A stretch of 64,000 bases of DNA, from positions 8,128,001 to 8,192,000 of the forward strand of contig NZ_AP022870.1 of assembly GCF_011764545.1 (NCBI RefSeq). The letters are read 5' to 3'. This document shows, one piece after another, positions 45,816 through 55,242 of this stretch; the first letter of the stretch is position 1, and every line of letters begins with the position of its first letter. The notes beneath the pieces are model-generated. The model was not told where the DNA came from and ran no database searches. It worked only from the letters and a program-made list of their open reading frames with translations. The position numbers and the translations under genes were made by a program. This stretch comes from Phytohabitans flavus (lineage in GTDB: Bacteria > Actinomycetota > Actinomycetes > Mycobacteriales > Micromonosporaceae).

Positions 45816-46931
45816 GTGGTCTGGACGTGGGTGCGGGTGGGCATCGGCGTACTGCTCGGCGCCGTCACTGGGCTCGTCGAGCTCGTCTACCTGATCTGGG
45901 CCGGCATCATCCTCATCCCCGCGTGGCCGCAGCCGCGTACCCGCCGGGCTGCCGTGCAGCGCATCCAGGCCGGCGCCCGCAACCTGGCCGAGGTGGAGCG
46001 GTGGCGGCTTGCCGCGTTCCTGCGCGCGGAGAACGCCAGCGACTACACCGGCGCCCGCGCCGTCGAGTACCTCGCGCTGCGGTGGGCGGCCGGCCTGCTC
46101 GGCGGCGTACTCCTGCTGCTCTTCCTCTACGGCGTCGCGGTGTGCATCATCTGGGCCCGCGACGTGTTCGTCGGCCGCAGCACGCTGCTGCTGGTCGGGG
46201 CCCAGGTGGTGCTGGGCGTGGTGGGGCTGTTCCTCAGCGTGCAGGGGTTCCTCGGGATCGCCGCGATCGAGCGGCGCCTGGCCCGGCGCCTCCTCGGCCC
46301 GAGCGCGCGTGAGGTGCTGGAGCGGCGGATCACCGAGCTGTCCACCAGCCGTGCCGGCGTGGTTGCGGCCGTCGACACCGAGCGCCGGCGGATCGAACGC
46401 GACCTCCACGACGGCGTACAGCAGCGTCTCGTCGCGCTCGGCATGCTGCTGGGACGGGCCCGTCGCGCGCCGGACAGCACCGAGCTGCTGGCCCAGGCGC
46501 ACGAGGAGACCCAGCACATCCTGGACGAGTTGCGGGACGTGGCGTGGCGGGCGTACCCGGCGGCGCTGGACAACCTCGGCCTCCACGAGGCACTGCTGCG
46601 GGTGGCCGAGCGCGCCGGCATCCCTGTGCGGCTCCACTACGAGCTGGGTGAGCGCCCGCCCACCGCAGTCGAGACCGCCGCGTACTTCGTGGTCTCCGAA
46701 GCCGTCACCAACGCGGCCAAGCACGCCTACGCCCAGGAGGTCGTCGTCGACATCGCACGCACTGACAAGCTCACCGTCCGGGTACGGGACGACGGCGTGG
46801 GCGGCGCCGATCCGAGCGGGAGCGGCCTGTCCGGTCTTGCCCGGCGGGTGGCCGCACTGGATGGGGAGTTCACTGTGGACAGTCCGGCCGGCGGGCCGAC
46901 CGTGATTATGGCGGAGCTGCCATGCGGGTGA
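45816..46931 (+). CDS. Membrane sensor histidine kinase (HisKA_3 class)
   Basis: A protein of 371 residues from GTG 45816. The N-terminal half has membrane segments near 5-30 ('VGIGVLLGAVTGLVELVYLI'), 90-115 ('LLGGVLLLLFLYGVAVCIIW') and 125-150. The dimerisation helix holds the phospho-acceptor in 'ERDLHDGVQQRLVAL'. The ATPase domain has the N box 'VVSEAVTNAAKHAYA' and the G boxes 'VRDDGVGGAD' and 'GSGLSGLARRVAALDG'. It pairs with the response regulator whose start overlaps its last ten bases. Confidence 0.92.
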   Translation: MVWTWVRVGIGVLLGAVTGLVELVYLIWAGIILIPAWPQPRTRRAAVQRIQAGARNLAEVERWRLAAFLRAENASDYTGARAVEYLALRWAAGLLGGVLLLLFLYGVAVCIIWARDVFVGRSTLLLVGAQVVLGVVGLFLSVQGFLGIAAIERRLARRLLGPSAREVLERRITELSTSRAGVVAAVDTERRRIERDLHDGVQQRLVALGMLLGRARRAPDSTELLAQAHEETQHILDELRDVAWRAYPAALDNLGLHEALLRVAERAGIPVRLHYELGERPPTAVETAAYFVVSEAVTNAAKHAYAQEVVVDIARTDKLTVRVRDDGVGGADPSGSGLSGLARRVAALDGEFTVDSPAGGPTVIMAELPCG

Positions 46932-47565
46932 CGCTTGCCGAAGACTCCACGCTGCTCCGCGAGGGCCTGGTGCGGCTGCTCGCCGAGGAGGGGCACGAGG
47001 TGGTGGCCGCGGTGGGCGACGGTGACGCGCTCCTCGCCGCCGTCGCCGCCGACCAGCCGGATGTGGTGGTGGTCGACGTACGCATGCCGCCCACCCACAC
47101 CGACGAGGGCCTCCGCGCCGCGCTCGAGATCCGGGGCGGTGGCCGGGCGTGGGTGTGCTGGTGCTGTCCCAGTACGTGGAGAAGCGCTACGCCGTCGACC
47201 TGCTCACCGGCCAGCCCGAGGGAGTCGGCTACCTGCTCAAAGACCGCGTGGCCCAGGTGGGGGAGTTTCTCGACGCGCTGGTACGGGTGGGCGGCGGCGG
47301 TGCCGCGTTCGACCCGGAGGTGGTGCGGCAGCTGCTGGCCCGTACCACCCACACCGACCCGATCAGCCGCCTCACCGAGCGTGAGCGCACGGTGCTCGAC
47401 CACATGGCGCAGGGCCACACCAACGCCACGATCGCCGAACAGCTGCACGTGTCGCAGAGCGCCGTCGAGAAGCATGTCAATGCGATCTTCGACAAGCTGG
47501 ATCTGTCGCACATCACCGGGTACAGCCGGCGCGTGCTCGCGGTACTCAGGTACCTCGGCTCCTGA
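46922..47565 (+). CDS. LuxR-type response regulator, interrupted by one apparent frameshift
   Basis: From ATG 46922: 'MRVTLAEDSTLLREGLVRLL' and 'DVVVVDVRMPPTHTDEG' with the phospho-Asp. At G4 (47133-47136) one base seems lost; with it restored the frame passes through 'IRGRWPGVGVLVLSQYVEKR' into 'GVGYLLKDRV' (the conserved Lys) and a LuxR helix-turn-helix 'LTERERTVLDHMAQGHTNAT' and 'VSQSAVEKHVNAIFDKL', ending at 47565. The corrected protein of about 215 residues is standard NarL/FixJ size. It is the partner of the histidine kinase upstream. The uncorrected first frame runs on meaninglessly to 48508. Confidence 0.88.
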
Positions 47566-48178
47566 TCTTCCGGACGCGGCCCGTGACGAACCACGCCACC
47601 GCGACAACGACGGCGGCGACCACCACCCACTGCAACCAGCTCGCGTAGGTCTCGACCCGCTGCCAGTTTTCGCCGAGCAGGTAGCCGGAGAGGATGAAGA
47701 CCGAGTTCCAGATCGCGCTGCCCAGCGCGGTGAGCACGACAAACGAGGGCAGCGGCATGCGCGAGACCCCGGCCGGGATGGAGATGAAGCTCCGAAACAG
47801 CGGGAGCATCCGCCCGAAGAACACCGCCTTGGTGCCATGCCGTCCAAACCACGCTTCGCTGCGATCGACGTCCGATACGTCGATCAGCGGAATGCGAGCG
47901 GCGATCGCCCGCATGCGCTCGCGGCCGAGCAGCGCGCCCAGCCCGTAGAGCGCCAGCGCGCCGGTGAGCGAGCCGATGGTGGTCCACACGATCGCGGCGA
48001 CCAGGTTGATCTCGCCCTGGCTCGCGGTGAACCCGGCGAGCGGCAGGATCAGCTCGCTGGGCAGCGGCGGGAAGAGGTTTTCCACCGCCACGGCGAGGCC
48101 CGCGCCGGGCGCGCCAAGGGTCTCCATCAGCCCGACGGCCCAGCCCGCGATGCCGCCGGGCTCACTTTGCTCGATCAT
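47546..48178 (-). CDS. DedA-family membrane protein
   Basis: About 210 residues from ATG 48178. The DedA/SNARE-associated pattern is clear: 'AVENLFPPLPSELILPLAGF', 'GSLTGALALYGLGALLGRER', 'FFGRMLPLFRSFISIPAGVS' with the conserved Arg, then 'ALGSAIWNSVFILSGYLLGE' and a terminal membrane helix. Members are lipid scramblases or undecaprenyl-phosphate flippases needed for envelope integrity. Its 3' end overlaps the convergent response-regulator gene by 20 bases. Confidence 0.93.
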   Translation of the reverse strand: MIEQSEPGGIAGWAVGLMETLGAPGAGLAVAVENLFPPLPSELILPLAGFTASQGEINLVAAIVWTTIGSLTGALALYGLGALLGRERMRAIAARIPLIDVSDVDRSEAWFGRHGTKAVFFGRMLPLFRSFISIPAGVSRMPLPSFVVLTALGSAIWNSVFILSGYLLGENWQRVETYASWLQWVVVAAVVVAVAWFVTGRVRKIRSRGT

Positions 48179-48272
48179 GATCCTGCTGTAATTACCGCTC
48201 GACGCCACTTCCATGCTTGGCCCGCGCGTACTTCGGCGCCCGCCGAAACTTCCGGCGCGCATGATGGGGTGC

Positions 48273-48964
48273 GTGACACCACCCCTGGCCAGGCTCGCAG
48301 GGCTGCTCGCCGACGGCACGCGGGCCACGTTCTGCACGGCTCTGCTCGACGGCCGGGCCTGGACGGCGGGCGAGCTTGCCCGCTACGCGGGCGTCGCCGC
48401 ATCCACCGCCAGCGAACACATCACCCTCCTCGTCGCTGGCGGCCTCCTGGCCGAGGAACACCAGGGCCGCCACCGCTACGTCCGCCTGGCCACGCCCAGG
48501 GTGGCTGAGCTGATCGAGGAGATGTCCGTGTACGCGGACGCGGGCTCGCCCGCACCCCCGAAGTCCCTGCGCGGCGCGGTCGCGAGCGAGGCGATGGCCA
48601 GGGCCCGCACCTGCTACGACCACCTGGCCGGGCGGCTGGGCGTGCGGGTGACGGAGGCGATGGCCGCCCGCGGCCTCCTGAGCGTGGAGGCGGGTTTCGC
48701 GCTGACCGACAGCGGCCGTGAGTGGCTGGAGTCCGAGGTGGGAGCCACGCTGGGCGGCGGCCGTCGCCCACTCGTGCGCGCCTGCCTCGACTGGACCGAA
48801 CGCCGCCCCCACCTGGCAGGCGCCGCCGGCGCGGCACTGTGCCAGCGCCTCCACGAGCGCGGCTGGCTGGTGCGTATCGGCACCCAACGCGCAGTGCGGG
48901 TGACCCCGATGGCGAGGTCGGCCTGCGCGACTTGCTGGGGCTATCGGCCGCCGACCTGACCTAA
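48273..48964 (+). CDS. ArsR-family regulator, interrupted near its 3' end
   Basis: From GTG 48273 (ATG 48261 also possible), about 230 residues. The winged helix covers 1-85: 'LARLAGLLADGTRATFCTAL', 'GELARYAGVAASTASEHITL', 'GGLLAEEHQGRHRYVRLA'. A C-terminal domain follows that repeats ArsR-like features. At C4 (48904-48907) one base appears missing: as read the frame ends 'VTPMARSACATC..' at 48959, while the restored frame gives 'GEVGLRDLLGLSAADLT' and stops at 48964. The shift affects only the last 19 residues, so function may be little changed. It is divergent from the DedA gene. Confidence 0.85.
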
Positions 48965-48990
48965 GCTGCGCCGACTAGGATCGTGACGCG

Positions 48991-49245
48991 ATGAAGCTGA
49001 AGCTGGACTTGCACGAGATCTTCAACCGCGGCCAGGACATCGACCGCGCGCTGCGCGGCATCATCGACGAGGCCGTGGCGAAGAAGGCCACCCTGGTCGA
49101 GATCATCCCGGGGAAGGGCTCCGGCCAGCTCAAGAAGCGCGTCCTGCGGTTCCTGGATCAGAAAGAGATCAAGGAGCTGTACCACCGGGTCGAAAAGGAC
49201 TCAAAGAACTTTGGCCGCCTTTTCGTCCACTTTCGCTGGAAATAA
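48991..49245 (+). CDS. Smr (MutS2 C-terminal-like) domain protein
   Basis: Eighty-four residues comprising one Smr domain: 'LKLDLHEIF' (the LDLH motif) and 'ATLVEIIPGKGSGQLKKRVL' (the GxGxG/HGxGxG-like loop with Lys). The protein probably binds or nicks nucleic acids; Smr domains act on DNA branches or stalled mRNA. This short stand-alone version is frequent in actinobacteria. Start ATG 48991, 26 bases after the corrected ArsR stop. Confidence 0.88.
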   Translation: MKLKLDLHEIFNRGQDIDRALRGIIDEAVAKKATLVEIIPGKGSGQLKKRVLRFLDQKEIKELYHRVEKDSKNFGRLFVHFRWK

Positions 49246-49387
49246 CCAAGATTTGAGCTACCGCGACGCTCGTCGTGGTCCAGACCGCTGCTCCCGCGGC
49301 CTCACCCTCCGCGCTTCAAGACCCAACCCCGGCCGCCTCCGGCCGGACGCTATCTAGCAGATCTTGGTACTTACCGGCCCCGGTGGA

Positions 49388-49522
49388 GCCTGTCGCAGAA
49401 TCGCCAGATTCGCTTGAAATGAGGGTCTTGTTGACCCTCGCCGGCCGCCGTTCGGCGGCCAGCGGCGGACACAGCCGTGTTTTTCTCGACACACGCTGTA
49501 GTCGGGCAATTTTGCGACAGGC
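49388..49522. repeat. Nested inverted-repeat structure
   Basis: Outer arms GCCTGTCGCA (49388-49397) and its complement (49513-49522) enclose two perfect inner hairpins: GAGGGTC with loop TTGTT (49421-49439), and GGCCGCCG/CGGCGGCC with a two-base gap (49443-49460). It may be a structured RNA, a terminator set behind Smr, or a small palindromic mobile repeat. Confidence 0.6.
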
Positions 49523-49947
49523 TCGGTGGGGCAGTCACGTACCACGATCGCCGGCGTGATCCGACCCTTCACGCAAGGACGTCGATCTTGGTCGATGACT
49601 GCGGAATTCCTTGATCGGCGTACATAGTGTCGTGTCGCGCTGCGAGCGTGGCGAAAAGTTTCCCCTCCAGGGGCAAAGAATCGCCACGGACGGCCAGAGT
49701 ACCCGCCGATCAAGGCCACGCCCTTTCCCCGACAGCGCCGGCCATTCGCGACCATCGCCCTGGTCGGGGCGATGGGATCAGAGCACGCGGCGATCGTGGT
49801 CCTTAGCTGTGGCTTAGTCGCAGTTAAATGTCGCAATCGCTGGCGTGCTCCGACCCCGACGTGCCGATCAACGCTTTTGAAGCCTGCGACATGCGGACAA
49901 ACTAGCCAAGCGCCATGCCCAAGGTGCCGCTGTGGCCAAGCCCGCGA

Positions 49948-49995
49948 GATCTAGTCGACTTCCTGTCGTCCTGGCGGCAGAAAGTCGACTAGATC
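49948..49995. repeat. 14-bp perfect hairpin, extendable to about 20 bp
   Basis: GATCTAGTCGACTT (49948-49961) and its exact complement (49982-49995), with the stem continuing as CCTG/CAGA with one mismatch. No T-run follows, so a simple terminator is less likely than a cruciform, operator or palindromic repeat. Confidence 0.75.
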
Positions 49996-50456
49996 CAGAG
50001 TTTCCGTCGGGAGTGCGCAGACTCGGCGCCGGAAACCATTCCGGGGAAAGTTGTGGTCGCTATGGCAGCAACAGATTTCCCCAAAGCCCGACCGGCCCTC
50101 AACGACCCGACCCAACCCGGCACTCCGCGCAGCCCCCGCACAACGCCCAAGTCATCGCCTCGACCAAACTAGGCTGAGTGGCATTGACGGCACGCGTCGC
50201 GGTAGCTCACATCTTATTGGGCAATGAATGTGAAGCCACCATTGTGGACGGAACCGATGACCGCGACTCCGAAAAGATCTCTAGATCGGTTTGTCGGGCG
50301 TGGTTGGGTGCGCGGCGATCTGGTGCAAGTGTGGGCAGATCGTGATGGTTGGGGTGACGCTGGTCAATTCACCAGCCCGAGGTGGCGGATGTGTCCGCAA
50401 GGAGGAGATCGGTCCATTGACACGTCTGAAACACGTTGACAACATGGAGCGATGGT

Positions 50457-50470
50457 TGGGAGCGCTCCCA
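50457..50470 (+). promoter_or_regulatory. CelR/CebR-type cellobiose operator
   Basis: The perfect 14-bp palindrome TGGGAGCGCTCCCA is the binding site known for CelR of Thermobifida fusca and CebR of streptomycetes, LacI-family repressors released by cellobiose. It ends 33 bases before the GTG of the GH9 cellulase, where repressor binding would block transcription or its start. Confidence 0.93.
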
Positions 50471-50503
50471 TCTGCCGATGCCCCACCCATCGGAAGGATC
50501 AAC

Positions 50504-52732
50504 GTGACCAGACCCATTGGACGGCTCGCCATAGCCGTTGCGGGCGCCTTGCTCGCCACCGGCCTCACGGCCTCCGCCGCGCAGGCTGAGGGGCCCGAAC
50601 AGATTGTCAACGGCACCTTCGACAATGGGCATGCCCCCTGGTGGGGGACTGCCAACATCACCCTCGACTCGAGCAGTGGCCAGCTCTGCGCCGGCGTGCC
50701 GGGCGGTACCACGAACCCGTGGGACGTGATCATCGGGCAGGACAACGTGCCCCTGGTCAGCGGGGAGACGTACGCCTACACCTTCTTCGCCACCGCCACC
50801 CCTGCCAAGGTGGCCAAAGCGCTCATCCAGCTGCCCGTCGACCCGTGGTCGCAGTACCTGAGCGCGAACCCGGAGCTGAGCGTCTCCGGTAACCAGTACA
50901 CGTACACCTTCACCTCTCCCGTGGATCTGCCGAACGCGCAGGTCGCCTTCCAGATCGGCGGGAGTGCGGATCCGTGGCGGTTCTGCCTCGACAACGTCTC
51001 GCTGACCGGCGGCGCCGTGCAGGAGCCGTACGAGCCGGACACCGGACCTCGGGTGCGCGTCAACCAGGTCGGCTACCTCCCCAAGGGGCCCAAGAACGCC
51101 ACCCTCGTCACCGAGGCGACCGCGGCCCTGCCCTGGCAGCTGAAGAACTCGGCCGGCAAGGTGGTCGCGTCCGGGCGCACTGCGCCGCGCGGTGTGGACG
51201 TCTCGTCGGGGCAGAATGTGCACAGCCTCGACTTCGGTCGCTACACCAAGGCGGGCACCGGCTACACCATCGTGGCGGACGGGGAGACAAGCCACCCGTT
51301 CGACATCGGTGAGGGTTTCTGGCAGAAGCTGCGCACCGACGCGCTGAAGTTCTACTACACCCAGCGCAGCGGCATCGAGATCCTCGACAGCCTGCGCCCT
51401 GGGTACGGCCGCCCGGCGGGCCACGCCGGCGTCGCGCCCAACCAGGGTGACACCAACGTGCCGTGCCAGCCCGGCGTCTGCGACTACACGCTGGACGTCT
51501 CCGGTGGCTGGTACGACGCTGGCGACCACGGCAAGTACGTCGTCAACGGCGGCATCTCCGTGCACCAGCTGATGAGCGAGTACGAGCGCTCCCGCGAGCC
51601 GTGGACCCTGCGCGACGGCACGCTCGACATCCCGGAGAGCCGCAACCGCGTGCCGGACATCCTCGACGAGGCGCGGTGGGAGCAGGAGTTCCTGCTGAGC
51701 ATGCAGGTGCCGGCCGGCAAGCCGCTCGCGGGCATGGCCCACCACAAGATCCATGACCAGACCTGGACCGGGCTGCCGCTGCTGCCGCACGTCGACGACC
51801 GCCTGCGCGAGCTGCACCCGCCGTCGACCGCGGCGACGCTCAACCTGGCGGCCACCTCGGCACAGGCCGCGCGGGTCTTCAAGCCGTACGACCGGGCGTT
51901 CGCCCAGCGCAACCTCGCGGCCGCGAAGACCGCGTGGGCCGCCGCCAAGGCACACCCGGGCGTCATCGCCGACCCGGCCGACGGCAACGGCGGTGGTACG
52001 TACAGCGACCCGGACGTGAGCGACGAGTTCTACTGGGCGGCCGCCGAGCTGTACATCACGACCGGCGACCGCGAGTTCAAGGACTTCGTGCTCGCCTCGC
52101 CGCACCACACCGCGGACATCTGGCGGGAGCGCGGCTTCGACTGGGGCAACACCGCCCAGCTCGGCCGGATCGACCTGGCCACCCGCCCCAACCACCTGCC
52201 CGACCGGCACCGCGTACGGGCGTCGGTGGTGCAGGGCGCCGAGAAGTACCTGGCGACCCAGAAGGCGCACCCGTACGGCATCCCGTACGCGCCGAGCGAC
52301 AACGTGTACGACTGGGGCTCCAACAACCTCGTCATCAACAACCTGGCGGTTCTCGCGACCGCGTACGACCTGACGGGCAAGGAGCGCTACCTCGACGGCG
52401 TGCTCCAGGGGATGGACTACATCTTCGGCCGCAACGCGCTCAACCAGTCCTACGTGACCGGGTACGGCGAGGTGGCGTCGAAGAACCAGCACAGCCGCTG
52501 GTACGCCCGGCAGCTCAACCCCGACCTGCCCAACCCGCCGGTCGGCACGCTCTCCGGCGGCCCGAACTCGTCGATCCAGGACCCGGTCGCGCAGCAGAAG
52601 CTCCAGGGGTGTGCCCCGCAGTTCTGCTACATCGACGACATCGAGTCATGGTCGACGAACGAGCTGACCATCAACTGGAACGCCCCGCTCGCCTGGATCT
52701 CCGCGTTCATCGCGGACCAGGACCGGGGCTAG
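50504..52732 (+). CDS. Secreted GH9 endoglucanase with N-terminal carbohydrate-binding module
   Basis: About 742 residues from GTG 50504, preceded by GGAAGG. A signal peptide ('RLAIAVAGALLATGLTASAA' then QA) ends near residue 28. A CBM4-like module follows (about 30-185: 'IVNGTFDNGHAPWWG', 'FQIGGSADPWRFCLDNVSL'), then the Ig-like cellulase N-terminal domain ('RVRVNQVGYLPKGPKNATLV'). The GH9 catalytic domain contains 'GGWYDAGDHGKYVVNGG' with the two catalytic-site Asp residues, 'YGEVASKNQHSRWY' and the acid Glu in 'DIESWSTNELTINWNAPLAW'. It cleaves beta-1,4-glucan outside the cell. The upstream CelR/CebR box predicts cellobiose induction. The long antisense frame is a shadow. Confidence 0.95.
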   Translation: MTRPIGRLAIAVAGALLATGLTASAAQAEGPEQIVNGTFDNGHAPWWGTANITLDSSSGQLCAGVPGGTTNPWDVIIGQDNVPLVSGETYAYTFFATATPAKVAKALIQLPVDPWSQYLSANPELSVSGNQYTYTFTSPVDLPNAQVAFQIGGSADPWRFCLDNVSLTGGAVQEPYEPDTGPRVRVNQVGYLPKGPKNATLVTEATAALPWQLKNSAGKVVASGRTAPRGVDVSSGQNVHSLDFGRYTKAGTGYTIVADGETSHPFDIGEGFWQKLRTDALKFYYTQRSGIEILDSLRPGYGRPAGHAGVAPNQGDTNVPCQPGVCDYTLDVSGGWYDAGDHGKYVVNGGISVHQLMSEYERSREPWTLRDGTLDIPESRNRVPDILDEARWEQEFLLSMQVPAGKPLAGMAHHKIHDQTWTGLPLLPHVDDRLRELHPPSTAATLNLAATSAQAARVFKPYDRAFAQRNLAAAKTAWAAAKAHPGVIADPADGNGGGTYSDPDVSDEFYWAAAELYITTGDREFKDFVLASPHHTADIWRERGFDWGNTAQLGRIDLATRPNHLPDRHRVRASVVQGAEKYLATQKAHPYGIPYAPSDNVYDWGSNNLVINNLAVLATAYDLTGKERYLDGVLQGMDYIFGRNALNQSYVTGYGEVASKNQHSRWYARQLNPDLPNPPVGTLSGGPNSSIQDPVAQQKLQGCAPQFCYIDDIESWSTNELTINWNAPLAWISAFIADQDRG

Positions 52733-55134
52733 ACAGGCACGGTCGTGGCTACCGCCACCAGCTCGCTGGTGTGGAATCCCGCGATTCCCACATCCGGCGG
52801 ACGGGGGCGGTAGCCCGGCAGTCCGGTGAGCCCGTCGCTGCCGTCCATCACCCGCAGGCTCACCCGGCCCGCCGGGCCGCTGGACGGGCGCAGCACCAAC
52901 TCCACCTCCACGCCCTCGGGCGGCGGGGCGTGGAAGACCATTCCGAACGACCAGCGTTCGCCCTCACGGCCGACCGGTGCCGGCTGGCCGGCGACCCGGG
53001 CCGAGACGACCGTGGCGGTCGCGGCGTCCACGTGCAGCGAGAGCAGCCGTACGGGGCGCTGCGGCCGCACGCGGAGGCGTAGGTGCCGCTCGCCCGAGGC
53101 GCCGGGCAGCGGCTCGACGTCCACTGTGGGCGGTTGCAGCGGGGCCACCTCCGCAGGTCCGGTGCGGAAGTCGTCGTCGCCGAGCCCGGGGAAGTCGGGC
53201 AGGGGCGCGGGATCACCGGAGACGTACTGCGACGTCCACTCCTGCTTCGTGCTTTCCTCGCTGAGCCACACCGCCTTGCCGGTACCGGTGTCCAGCGCGT
53301 ACATGAGCTGGGTCGGCGACGGGTGCCGCGCGTCGAAGCCGTCCACCGACAGGCCCACGACCGTGAACACCACCACGGCCAGCCCGCCGGCCACTCCCGG
53401 GTACATCGCGCGCCGCCGGGCCAGCATCGCGGGCATTCCGAGCTGCCCGCTGGCCTCGGCGAAGAGCAGGTCGACCACCGGCAGCGCGGCCAGCCCGAGC
53501 AGCACCGCGAAGAGCGCGCCCACGCCGCCCATCGCCAGCCCCAGGGCGGGGAAGAGCAGGACGACGGTGGGTACCAGGATCACGGTGGCCACGGCCGCGC
53601 CGGCGGCGAGCGCCACGACACCGATCCGGGGAACCGCGAGCGCGAGCAGGCCACCTGCCGCGGTGGCGAGGGCGGGGAGTGTGGCCAGGTACGCGCCACC
53701 GGGCGCCACGAACGCCAGCAGGAGGCCGAACACCACCAGCCAGCCGAGGCCGCCGATCGCCAGGGACGCGGGACCGACGCGGCGACGCAGCAACGCGTAC
53801 CAGGTGAAAATGACCGCGGCGGAGAGCGAGATCATCGCGAGCCGGAACCACAGCGGACGGTACGGATCGGTCATTTCGGTGTATCCGGGCCGCACCGCCG
53901 CGACGATCACCCACAGCACCTGGGCCAACACCGGTGCGAGCAGTACCGGGATGAGGCCCAGGGCGAATCCGCCCAGCACCCTCGGCCACGTGGTGCGCCC
54001 GCGGCGGCGGGCGAGCCAGGCGAGCGCCGCGGTCGCGACAAGCGCGGCGAGCGCCAGCGGCCAGGTCAGCCAGCCCGGGTAGCGGACCAGGCCACCGGGG
54101 ACCGGGAAGTACGTGGCGTCGCCGTCGGCCTCCACAGTGGACAGGTCGAGTCGCCCGAACTCGCGGGCCAGCGCGAGCGCGTTGTCACCGTGCTGCTGGA
54201 GGCTCGCCCGGTTCATCGTGGCGGGCGTGTCCTGCGGCGTGTGGTAGACCGCCGCGCCGTCGATGTACGCGGAGTTGAGGCCGGCGAACCCCTTGTCGAG
54301 GAACGCGGTGAAGTCGGTGTCGTTCGGCAGCAGCCGGTACACCTCGACCGCGAACGACGTGCCCACGGGGTGGGGCGCGGCCCGGCCGAAGACGCTCACC
54401 AGCGCGGCGTTGCGGCGGGACGTCTCGAACGTGATGACCGGCCCGCTGCTGCCGCGCGCTTCGAGGTTGAGCACCACCCCGCCGTTGGCGGCCAGCGGGT
54501 GCGACGAGACGAACGCGGAGGCGCCGCAGAGGCATGCCTCCTCGGCGTCGGTCAGCACGAACACCACGTCGTTGCGCGGCCGTGGGCCGCTGGTCAGGGC
54601 CCGCGCCACCTCCAGGATCGTGGCCACGCCGGCGCCGTCGTCGTTGCCGCCCGGTCCTATTTGTACCGAGTCGTAGTGCGCGACGAGGAAGACCCGACCG
54701 GTGGACGCGGTACCGCGCAGCGTGGCCACCACGTTCCGCACGTGGGCGAACGTCGCGCCACCCGCACCGCCGGAGAGTTGCCCCGCCTCGGTACCCACCG
54801 TGTCCTGCACTGCCGGTGACAGGCCGAGGTCGCGGAGCGTGGCCACGATGCGCTCGCGATTGGCGTCGTTCGCGGCGCTGCCGGCCACATGCGTACGCGC
54901 ACCGAGCGCCTCGACATGCGTGTACGCGCGGCCGGCGCTGAACTCCTCGGCTGGCGCGTCCGCGTCCCGTGGACCCGGTGGCCGGATGTCGAGCAGGGTG
55001 ATCGCACCCACGGCGACCAGCGCGGCAACGGCCGCCAGTGCGGCCAGCCCACGGCGGTGGGGCGGATGAGTGCGCGGTCCGCGCGGGGCACTAGATCCAC
55101 GGCCATGGCTGACATCATGCGTCCCGAACGCCAT
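52729..55134 (-). CDS. M28-family metallopeptidase with multi-pass membrane domain
   Basis: About 801 residues from ATG 55134 (GGAGGG eight bases upstream). A membrane anchor lies near 30-50 ('LAALAAVAALVAVGAITLL'). The M28 domain follows: 'VFLVAHYDSVQIGPGGNDDG' (His, Asp zinc ligands), 'VFVLTDAEEACLCGASAFV' (Glu-Glu), 'LNLEARGSSGPVITFE', and 'LPNDTDFTAFLDKGFAGLN' with a final His in 'YHTPQDTPATM'. Then come about eight hydrophobic helices (roughly 340-610) and an extracytoplasmic C-terminal beta domain. This is the layout of the bacterial Fxna/ERMP1-like peptidases. Its stop overlaps that of the convergent cellulase by four bases. Confidence 0.92.
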   Translation of the reverse strand: MAFGTHDVSHGRGSSAPRGPRTHPPHRRGLAALAAVAALVAVGAITLLDIRPPGPRDADAPAEEFSAGRAYTHVEALGARTHVAGSAANDANRERIVATLRDLGLSPAVQDTVGTEAGQLSGGAGGATFAHVRNVVATLRGTASTGRVFLVAHYDSVQIGPGGNDDGAGVATILEVARALTSGPRPRNDVVFVLTDAEEACLCGASAFVSSHPLAANGGVVLNLEARGSSGPVITFETSRRNAALVSVFGRAAPHPVGTSFAVEVYRLLPNDTDFTAFLDKGFAGLNSAYIDGAAVYHTPQDTPATMNRASLQQHGDNALALAREFGRLDLSTVEADGDATYFPVPGGLVRYPGWLTWPLALAALVATAALAWLARRRGRTTWPRVLGGFALGLIPVLLAPVLAQVLWVIVAAVRPGYTEMTDPYRPLWFRLAMISLSAAVIFTWYALLRRRVGPASLAIGGLGWLVVFGLLLAFVAPGGAYLATLPALATAAGGLLALAVPRIGVVALAAGAAVATVILVPTVVLLFPALGLAMGGVGALFAVLLGLAALPVVDLLFAEASGQLGMPAMLARRRAMYPGVAGGLAVVVFTVVGLSVDGFDARHPSPTQLMYALDTGTGKAVWLSEESTKQEWTSQYVSGDPAPLPDFPGLGDDDFRTGPAEVAPLQPPTVDVEPLPGASGERHLRLRVRPQRPVRLLSLHVDAATATVVSARVAGQPAPVGREGERWSFGMVFHAPPPEGVEVELVLRPSSGPAGRVSLRVMDGSDGLTGLPGYRPRPPDVGIAGFHTSELVAVATTVPV

Positions 55135-55242
55135 CCCGGCACCCTCCAAGCACGGCGGGTCGCCGGTACCGCCATACGTGGCCTAGCGTGTTGGCATGGC
55201 TCTCGCCCGCGTGCACATATCGCGCTCCCCAGGGGTGCGGCG

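Larger units (their letters stand above)
49246..50456. other. Long non-coding region rich in inverted repeats
   Basis: About 1.2 kb between Smr and the cellulase operator. The open frames here lack start signals or family patterns. It contains nested inverted repeats at 49388-49522 and a strong hairpin at 49948-49995, listed separately. A motif pair GATCTTGGTC/GATCAAGG near 49585-49615 and 49710 may be a dispersed repeat. Tandem TTGACA-like words at 50417 and 50436 lie just before the operator, but no matching -10 is evident. Confidence 0.5.

Noticed and set aside
46922..48508. A single 528-codon protein starting as a response regulator
   Set aside because: After 47133 the frame is shadow sequence over the true LuxR domain and the DedA gene; the response regulator continues in the neighbouring frame.
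49246..50456. Small coding genes in the long gap
   Set aside because: The frames at 49354-49836, 49611-49817 and others lack ribosome sites and show no conserved motif; inverted repeats dominate the sequence.
50369..52492. A 707-codon open frame on the minus strand across the cellulase
   Set aside because: It is the antisense shadow of the GH9 gene, a common result of GC-rich third positions; it has no family pattern and no ribosome site.
53083..54819. A 578-codon plus-strand frame over the M28 peptidase
   Set aside because: Antisense shadow, dominated by Arg, Gly, His and Gln, with no recognisable domain.
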